Below are positions 6,615 through 11,735 of a DNA stretch of 11,735 bases, in pieces. The notes under the pieces were generated by a model. It worked only from the letters and a program-made list of their open reading frames with translations. It ran no database searches and had not been told where the DNA came from. Numbering within the stretch: the stretch's first letter is position 1; each line of letters starts with the position of its first letter. Made by a program: the position numbers and the translations under genes. The DNA comes from Svornostia sp051306365 (GTDB lineage: Bacteria > Actinomycetota > Thermoleophilia > Solirubrobacterales > Solirubrobacteraceae): NCBI GenBank assembly GCA_051306365.1, contig JBPPNC010000046.1, positions 1 to 11,735 on the forward strand, in the 5' to 3' direction.

Positions 6615-6624
6615 CGACCGGTCG
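6615..6624. repeat. 10-base palindrome CGACCGGTCG
   Basis: A perfect 10-base palindrome lies one base after the stop of the second glycosyltransferase and about 11 bases before the GTG starts of the secreted hydrolase. It could be a small operator or affect translation of the downstream gene, but palindromes of this length are not rare in GC-rich DNA. Confidence 0.25.
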
Positions 6625-6635
6625 GCTACCGTTGC

Positions 6636-9374
6636 GTGCTCGTGGGCACGCGGAACGCGTACCTCTGGGCGGCCGTCGTAGCCGCATTGCTGCTCGCGGT
6701 GGGCTCCAGCGGTCCGGCCGTTGCGGCGGAACCGGCCGCGTTCACCGGCGCGACGGCGTCGAGTTCCGCGGGTGGGGCGGGCGCCGCGCTCGCGGTGGAC
6801 GGCCGCACGACGACGGTGTGGCGTGCGCGCCGCGCCGGTGCATGGACCTGGCGGGGGCGGCTCGCGCGCACTGCGGTGCTCGACCGCGTGCGTGTGTTCG
6901 CTGCACGCAGCCTCGACGACGTCGGGGTCGCCGTCTCCACGGACGGGCGGCGCTACCGCCGCGTGCGCGGCGTCGACCTTCGCCGGGGCACGTGGCGCGC
7001 GGTCGGCCTCGGAGGCCGGCGGGCGCGGTTCATCCGGCTCTCGGGCCACACGGCGCGCCGGCACGGCGGCGGCCTGGCCGAGGTCGAGGTGCGACTGCGC
7101 GCCGCGCCCGGTCTCGCGTCCGTGGCGGCCGGTGCGGTCGCGGTCATCCCACCGGCGCTGGACGTCACGCCCGGACCCGCGCCGCCCGCGTCAGGCCCGA
7201 TCGCGTCACCCCCGTCCGATCCGGTGCCCGGGTGCGCGCCGGGGCCGCGCACTGCCGACCCGCCCGCGCCGCCGGCCGAGCAGCAGCCCGGCGCGCCCGC
7301 ACCCGACCCGGACGACGCGCCGGCCGCTACGCCGTCCGGCCCGACGCCGTTCGCGGGGGTCGTGACGGACCCGATCGACCGACGGCACCTGTCGTCGCTG
7401 CCCTTCCACACCCGGTCGCACTGGCAGCAGCCGTGGCGGGCCTACCTCGACACGCCGCCCGCCCGGCGGCTGCGCGACGCGATCGGCATCAACTTCAATG
7501 CCGATCCCGAGGACACGGAGGCCGTGGCGCGCCTGCTCGCAGCCAACGGCTTCCGCCGTGCGCGCATCGAGATCCCCTGGGGTGACTTCGCCTACGAGGA
7601 CCCGACCCGGCTCATCCACCGCGAGCGGTTCGAACGGGCGCTCTGTGCGGTTCGCGACGCCGGGTTACGCCCCCTCATCCTGCTGAACTCCAACGACCAG
7701 CGGCCCGCGCCGTCGTTCGGGCTGAAACTCACGCTCGCCGCCCCCGCCGAGGCCGGCGACACCGAGGTCCAGCTCACCACTGAGAGCGCCGCGAAGGTGA
7801 TCCCGCTCTACACCGGCTTCGACGGGACGTTCGGCGCCGAGGCGCTCATCACCGAGCTGCAGCCCGGCGACGTCGCGGTGCTCTCCCAGCCACTGGTCCT
7901 GCCGCGCGGCCGCGCGGGCGTGATCCCCGCGGGCGCCACCCTGCCGGCGACGGTGCTGCGCTACGTGCCGTTCTCCCCGCCGGTGCACGACGACGGCGCG
8001 CCCAACCCGTACAGCGAGGAGACGCTGCGCGGCTGGCTGGGGTACGTCGAGGCGACCACCGGCTTCGTCCGGTCGATGCTGGGCACGACGGCGTTCGACG
8101 TCGAGGTGTCGAACGAGCTGAACCTCAACGCGTCCTTCTGGGACGCCAACCACTACTTCGAGCCCGACATGTTCGAGCGAGGGCTCGCCGACCAGGTCAT
8201 CGTCGATCGCACTGTGGCATGGATCCGTGACCCGGCGAACGACCTGGCCGGCGTGCGTGTGACGAACGGTTTCGCGTCGCAGCGGCCATGGGACAGCGGC
8301 GCGACATCCCCGGCGGGCCTCGACGCGTTGAGCAAGCACTTCTATCCCCGCAACCTGCGCTTCCCGGGGATCATGCATGCCGACCCGCCGGACGGGCTGC
8401 GCTTCAACCAGCCCGTCGATGCGACCGGTGCACCGACCGGCATCCGGTCCGAGACCGATGGGACGTGGGCCGACCCGTTCGTGCCGGACTACGTCTCGTT
8501 CTTCCCCGAGTTCTGGCTGGCGGGGATCCGGACCGAGACCCTCGTGCGTGACCTGGCGCCGGGTACGCCGGAGGACACCGTCAACCCGCCGGTCCTGCAC
8601 GGGCGCGAGATCGCCACACCGGCCGGCAAGGTGCCCGAGCTGTGGATGACCGAGGTCGGCCTGGAGACCGGCTGGGCGCAGGACGCGCTCGGGCTGACCC
8701 TGTCGGAGGACGACGTCGCGCGCATGCGGGCGAAGGCGGCGTTGCGGGCGTTCGTCGCGTTCGTGCACAAGGGCTTCCGGCACGTCGACCTCTACGCCGC
8801 GACGGGTGCCGAGTGGGGGCTGATCGGCGGGGACTTCTGGCGCGTGCTGCGCGAGACCGGCGCGTACGCGGGGGACGGGTCGGGCGGCCCGGTGATGGAC
8901 GGGGTCCGGCGGCTCGTCGGGACGCTCGGCGAGGAGGAGGTCACGACCGCGCGGGCCCTGACGCTCGCGTCGGTCGGCGACTACGGCGGGCGCACGCAGT
9001 TCACCGGCGACGGCTCAGCCGCGCACCCCGACCTGCACGACCGTGACGTCCTGGCGTTCCTTCCCTTCCAGGGGGCGGACAACCGGTTCGTCGTGCCCGT
9101 CTACGTCATGACCCGCAACCTCGCGCGTGTCTACGACGAGGATGGCGGGCTGATGCGGTTCGACCTGCCCGAGGAGCGTTACCAGCTGACGATCGGCGGG
9201 ACCGATGCGGCGCGGGTCCGGGCCGGCGCGGTCGACCCGCTGACCGGCGAGGAGGTGCCCGTCGACATCGTGCGGCGGACGGACGATGGCTGGCTCGTCG
9301 TCGAACTGCCGGTCACCGACAGCCCGCGGCTGCTGATCCTGGACGACGCGGTCGCGGGACCTGAGCTACCGTGA
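6636..9374 (+). CDS. Secreted clan GH-A-like glycoside hydrolase with N-terminal discoidin-like domain
   Basis: About 912 residues from GTG 6636; GTG 6642 is equally plausible. Both give a signal peptide (NAYLWAAVVAALLLAVG... ending AVAA-EP near residue 31). The frame is open further upstream, but an earlier start would bury the signal peptide. Residues about 34-155 form an F5/8 type C-like domain (VDGRTTTVW, TWRGRL, VAVSTDGRRYRRV, VGLGGRRARFIRL). A Pro/Ala-rich linker covers about 170-245. A TIM-barrel-type domain follows, with RIEIPWGDFAYEDP, LRPLILLNSNDQ, FDVEVSNELNLN and LWMTEVGLETGW. Glu494 in SNELN and Glu673 in MTEVG sit where clan GH-A enzymes carry the acid/base and nucleophile. Residues about 363-449 look like a beta-rich insertion. 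The C-terminal ~130 residues are beta-sandwich-like. It probably cleaves or remodels the locus polysaccharide outside the cell. The exact GH family is not recognised. Confidence 0.8.
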   Translation: MLVGTRNAYLWAAVVAALLLAVGSSGPAVAAEPAAFTGATASSSAGGAGAALAVDGRTTTVWRARRAGAWTWRGRLARTAVLDRVRVFAARSLDDVGVAVSTDGRRYRRVRGVDLRRGTWRAVGLGGRRARFIRLSGHTARRHGGGLAEVEVRLRAAPGLASVAAGAVAVIPPALDVTPGPAPPASGPIASPPSDPVPGCAPGPRTADPPAPPAEQQPGAPAPDPDDAPAATPSGPTPFAGVVTDPIDRRHLSSLPFHTRSHWQQPWRAYLDTPPARRLRDAIGINFNADPEDTEAVARLLAANGFRRARIEIPWGDFAYEDPTRLIHRERFERALCAVRDAGLRPLILLNSNDQRPAPSFGLKLTLAAPAEAGDTEVQLTTESAAKVIPLYTGFDGTFGAEALITELQPGDVAVLSQPLVLPRGRAGVIPAGATLPATVLRYVPFSPPVHDDGAPNPYSEETLRGWLGYVEATTGFVRSMLGTTAFDVEVSNELNLNASFWDANHYFEPDMFERGLADQVIVDRTVAWIRDPANDLAGVRVTNGFASQRPWDSGATSPAGLDALSKHFYPRNLRFPGIMHADPPDGLRFNQPVDATGAPTGIRSETDGTWADPFVPDYVSFFPEFWLAGIRTETLVRDLAPGTPEDTVNPPVLHGREIATPAGKVPELWMTEVGLETGWAQDALGLTLSEDDVARMRAKAALRAFVAFVHKGFRHVDLYAATGAEWGLIGGDFWRVLRETGAYAGDGSGGPVMDGVRRLVGTLGEEEVTTARALTLASVGDYGGRTQFTGDGSAAHPDLHDRDVLAFLPFQGADNRFVVPVYVMTRNLARVYDEDGGLMRFDLPEERYQLTIGGTDAARVRAGAVDPLTGEEVPVDIVRRTDDGWLVVELPVTDSPRLLILDDAVAGPELP

Positions 9375-9406
9375 CGCGCATCGTGCGCACCGAGGTCCTC
9401 CGATAG
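9371..9406 (+). other. Orphan coupled start with 11-codon frame, probable displaced 5' end of the glycosyltransferase
   Basis: GTG at 9371-9373 overlaps the TGA stop (9372-9374) of the secreted hydrolase, a classic translational-coupling arrangement. The frame encodes only MTRIVRTEVLR before TAG at 9404-9406. The glycosyltransferase frame takes over immediately with IADRPPRVLVTG. The position argues that this was the real start codon before a one-base loss between 9371 and about 9403, or that the base was lost in sequencing. Confidence 0.5.
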
Positions 9407-9450
9407 CCGACCGCCCTCCCAGGGTCCTGGTCACGGGGCACCCGAACACG

Positions 9451-10569
9451 GTGATCCACAATCAGCTCGTGTACATCCGGCTCGCCGACCGCGGGTGGGA
9501 TGTCTCGATCGTCGTGCCCAACCGCTGGGCCGACGACTACACGCCCGACGGCTACACGCCGGAGTGTCTCGAGGGGTTCACCGGGCGGTTCGGACGGGCG
9601 CGGATCGTGAAGCCCGGCGACATCCAGAAGCACACGTACGTCAGTCCGCTCACGCGGTGGATTCGTGAGCCCCATCGGCCTGACGTCATCTTCCTCGAGC
9701 ACGAGGCGTTCTCCGTGTCGGCGCTCCAGTGGGGGCGGCTCGCCTGGCACCACGGCATCCCGTGGGGGGTCCAGGGCGACGAGAACCTGGACCGCCCGCT
9801 GCCCTGGCCGGCGAAGGTCATCCGCGCGCTGACCATCCCGCGGCTCGACTTCATCGCCGCGCGGTCACCGGGCGGCGCCGAGCAGCTCCGCGCGTGGGGC
9901 GCGACGGCGCCCGCGGACATCGTTCCGCACACCATCCCGGAATGGGATCAGCCGCCACGCCGCGACGGTGGTGCGGGCGGGAATCTCTTCACCATCGGCT
10001 TCGCCGGCCGGCTCATCGAGCAGAAGGGCATCCGCGACCTGATCGCGGCGGTCGCGCGGCTGGACTTCCCGTTCCGCTTCCTCGTCGCGGGCAACGGCCC
10101 GCTGCGCGACGAACTCGCGTCGGCAGACCTCGGGCGGGGCACGCTGGAGCTGGTGCCGCCCAACCAGCGCCCCGACGACCTGCCGCGTTGGTACGCCGAG
10201 ATGGACGTCCTCGTCCTGCCGTCACGCACGAAGCCGACGTGGGCCGAGCAGTACGGCAAGGTGCTCGCCGAGGCGCTGCTCTGCGGCACGCCGGTGATCG
10301 GGTCGTCGTCGGGGGCGATCCCGTGGGTCATCGAGCTGACCGGCGGCGGGCGGGTGTTCCCCGAGGGCGACCACGTCGCGCTCGCGGCCGTCCTCTCTGA
10401 GTTCCACGCCGACCCCGCGCTGCGTGCGCGTCTGGCCGAGACGGGGCGCGCGAACGTCGTCGAGCGCCTGCTCCCGCGCGCGGCGGCGGAGAAGCTCGAC
10501 GTGCTCATGCGTGGGGCGATCGCGCGCGGGCCGTCCGCGCGGTGGCCGCTTACCGCGTCGTCCAGCTGA
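9451..10569 (+). CDS. GT4 family glycosyltransferase, N-terminus uncertain
   Basis: From GTG 9451 the frame gives 372 residues with a GT-B fold: DVIFLEHEAFS, GVQGDENLDRP, TIGFAGRLIEQKGI near residues 183-196, FRFLVAGNGPLRD, and ADVLVLPSR-like MDVLVLPSRTKPTWAEQYGKVLAEALLCGTPVIG. E266-x7-E274 is the intact GT4 signature. The start is doubtful. Codons upstream of 9451 in the same frame encode PPRVLVTGHPNT, clearly the family's first beta strand, back to at least 9415, yet no ATG, GTG or TTG exists in that frame after the stop at 9334-9336. A GTG at 9371 overlapping the hydrolase stop (GTGA) begins a different frame that ends at TAG 9404-9406. One missing base would join the two. The protein is therefore probably longer than 372 residues and translationally coupled to the hydrolase. 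Confidence 0.82.
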   Translation: MIHNQLVYIRLADRGWDVSIVVPNRWADDYTPDGYTPECLEGFTGRFGRARIVKPGDIQKHTYVSPLTRWIREPHRPDVIFLEHEAFSVSALQWGRLAWHHGIPWGVQGDENLDRPLPWPAKVIRALTIPRLDFIAARSPGGAEQLRAWGATAPADIVPHTIPEWDQPPRRDGGAGGNLFTIGFAGRLIEQKGIRDLIAAVARLDFPFRFLVAGNGPLRDELASADLGRGTLELVPPNQRPDDLPRWYAEMDVLVLPSRTKPTWAEQYGKVLAEALLCGTPVIGSSSGAIPWVIELTGGGRVFPEGDHVALAAVLSEFHADPALRARLAETGRANVVERLLPRAAAEKLDVLMRGAIARGPSARWPLTASSS

Positions 10570-11735
10570 GGCTTGGGTCAGTGCCCTGGCGGGCGCGCAG
10601 CGTGACGTTCGGCCCGGCGCGCAGCCGGCCGGTGAAGATCTGGTTCGCCCCCGCGATGAGGGTCGCCGCGGGCACCCAGCCGTCGCCCTGGCGGGCCTCG
10701 ACGATCACCGGGCCGGCCGCCGGCGCCCGGCCCCACAGCCGCGCGATGCCGACGCTGCGGTACGCGGTGAACGGGAACCGCATGGCGGTGAACGACGGCT
10801 TCGGGGCGTCCAGCAGCGGCGTGAGGCCGCGGAAGAACACGCCGGACTGGTGGGTCGCGGCGTAGCTCGGCGTCGGCGCCTGATCGCGCAGGTTGAACCA
10901 CACCACGGTCCGGGCGCCCTGACGCCACAGGACGTAGAGCGCGGCCTGCAGGTACGTGGCGTGGCGCTCGAGGGTGAGGCCGTCGGGATCGGGGCGGCTG
11001 TCCCAGGAGATCTCGGTGATCCACAGCGGGATCGTCGTCCGCGCGGGGCGGATCGTCTTCGCACGCACTGCGGGCTTCAGCCAGCGGGTGATCCGCCCGA
11101 GGTCCGGGACCGTGATGTCCTCGCGGTTGCGCGCGTGGCGGCGCGGCGGGCCGATCGGGTAGGGGTGGTGGGAGACCGCGTCGAGCCGCACGGTGCGCCC
11201 GCACCGGCGGGGCTTGCCGCCGCTGACGCAGAGCAGCTTGCGCCAGAACCGCGCGGGCGCCATCCGGGCGCCGCCGGGCGCGTCGCCGTACGGGGCGGTC
11301 GCGCCCGCGATGACGGTCACGCCCGGGTCTGCCGCCTTCGCGCCGGTGTAGAACGCGTTGTGCAGCTGCCGGAAGAGCTCTGGCCCGGTCTCGACCCACC
11401 GGCCGCGCCGCTTCGTCCATTGCGGGGCGAGTTCGAGGTTGAGATTCGGCTCGTTCCACGACTCCCAGGCCGGGACACGCGGCAGCGGGAACACGGGCAG
11501 GAGCGGGTCCGGGTGGTTGCCGGAGTAGCGGGTGGCCAGCGCGGTCGCGAACGCGCGCATCCACGTGGGCGATGGACGCCACGCGCCGTCGCGCATGCTG
11601 CGCGACGCGGGGGGCGGGTCGGGGCCCTCCGCCCAGTCGGGCGCGGCGGTGACGACGCCGAGGGGCCGCAGCCCAGCCGCGGTGGCAGAGCGGACGATCC
11701 GGTCGACGCGGTCCCAGCGGTATCCCGGCCACGAC
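10550..11735 (-). CDS. Clan GH-A-like glycoside hydrolase (GH39/cellulase-like), 5' end outside the window
   Basis: The frame is open from the right edge to TAA at 10552-10550 (394 codons visible), so the N-terminus is missing. An internal ATG at 11596 is not the real start, because family-like sequence precedes it (YRWDRVDRIVRSATAAGLRP, then LGVVTAAPDWAEG, an early barrel strand). WESWNEPNLN carries the clan GH-A acid/base Glu (codon 11452-11450). LWITEISWDS carries the putative nucleophile Glu (codon 11014-11012). VSHHPYPIG and TVVWFNLRDQAP are further barrel strands, the last matching the usual W near the active site. The ~70 C-terminal residues (PVIVEARQG, RLRAGPNVTLRARQG) look like a small beta domain. 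The product is probably secreted, but the signal peptide would lie off-window. It runs opposite to the operon. Confidence 0.83.
   Translation of the reverse strand, partial: SWPGYRWDRVDRIVRSATAAGLRPLGVVTAAPDWAEGPDPPPASRSMRDGAWRPSPTWMRAFATALATRYSGNHPDPLLPVFPLPRVPAWESWNEPNLNLELAPQWTKRRGRWVETGPELFRQLHNAFYTGAKAADPGVTVIAGATAPYGDAPGGARMAPARFWRKLLCVSGGKPRRCGRTVRLDAVSHHPYPIGPPRRHARNREDITVPDLGRITRWLKPAVRAKTIRPARTTIPLWITEISWDSRPDPDGLTLERHATYLQAALYVLWRQGARTVVWFNLRDQAPTPSYAATHQSGVFFRGLTPLLDAPKPSFTAMRFPFTAYRSVGIARLWGRAPAAGPVIVEARQGDGWVPAATLIAGANQIFTGRLRAGPNVTLRARQGTDPSLSWTTR

Noticed and set aside
6504..6635. Extending the secreted hydrolase to the upstream GTG at 6504
   Set aside because: It would overlap the second glycosyltransferase by more than 100 bases and place about 45 Arg-rich residues in front of a good signal peptide.
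7665..8783. Minus-strand frame opposite the secreted hydrolase
   Set aside because: Composition typical of antisense GC-rich coding sequence; no domain seen.
11594..11596. ATG at 11596 as the start of the right-hand hydrolase
   Set aside because: The frame stays open to the window edge, and the upstream codons encode a barrel strand expected before WNEPN.

Overview
The window looks like a chromosomal segment of a high-GC Gram-positive bacterium. Third codon positions are almost all G or C, GTG starts are common, and secreted proteins carry Ala-rich signal peptides and Pro/Ala linkers. The style resembles Thermoleophilia (Solirubrobacter/Conexibacter/Patulibacter-like) Actinobacteria, but no rRNA or marker gene is present, so that placement is inference only. 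No tRNA, rRNA, CRISPR array or insertion sequence was seen.

Layout: the left edge holds the 5' part of a minus-strand gene (429 to beyond base 1) for a secreted protein with a discoidin (F5/8 type C)-like domain. It diverges from a plus-strand Wzx-type flippase (599-1963). A minus-strand class I SAM-dependent methyltransferase (1988-2821) converges on the flippase and has visibly lower GC than its neighbours. It diverges from a plus-strand run: GT4-like glycosyltransferase (2975-4258), acyltransferase-3 membrane protein (4255 onward), second GT4 glycosyltransferase (5459-6613), large secreted clan GH-A-like glycoside hydrolase with an N-terminal discoidin-like domain (about 6636-9374), and third GT4 glycosyltransferase (about 9371/9451-10569). 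The right edge holds a minus-strand clan GH-A-like glycoside hydrolase (10550 to beyond 11735). Its 3' end overlaps that of the third glycosyltransferase by 20 bases.

Taken together this is an extracellular or cell-surface polysaccharide locus. Three cytoplasmic glycosyltransferases would build a repeat unit, a methyltransferase and a membrane O-acyltransferase would decorate it, and a flippase would export it. Two exported or probably exported glycoside hydrolases, plus a third secreted protein sharing the discoidin-like domain, would bind, trim or remodel the product outside the cell. No polymerase, initiating phosphoglycosyltransferase or chain-length regulator is visible, so the window is probably an interior part of a larger locus.

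The most notable points are: (i) two proteins about 6 kb apart share a related secreted discoidin-like domain; (ii) the large hydrolase seems to carry a beta-rich module inside its barrel; (iii) the acyltransferase frame is broken near 5200 and its last membrane helix continues in another frame; (iv) the third glycosyltransferase has coding sequence upstream of its first usable start, with an orphan coupled start codon in another frame; (v) a symmetric TGTGAC-AAG-GTCACA site lies just upstream of the second glycosyltransferase. Items iii and iv may be sequencing indels rather than biology.
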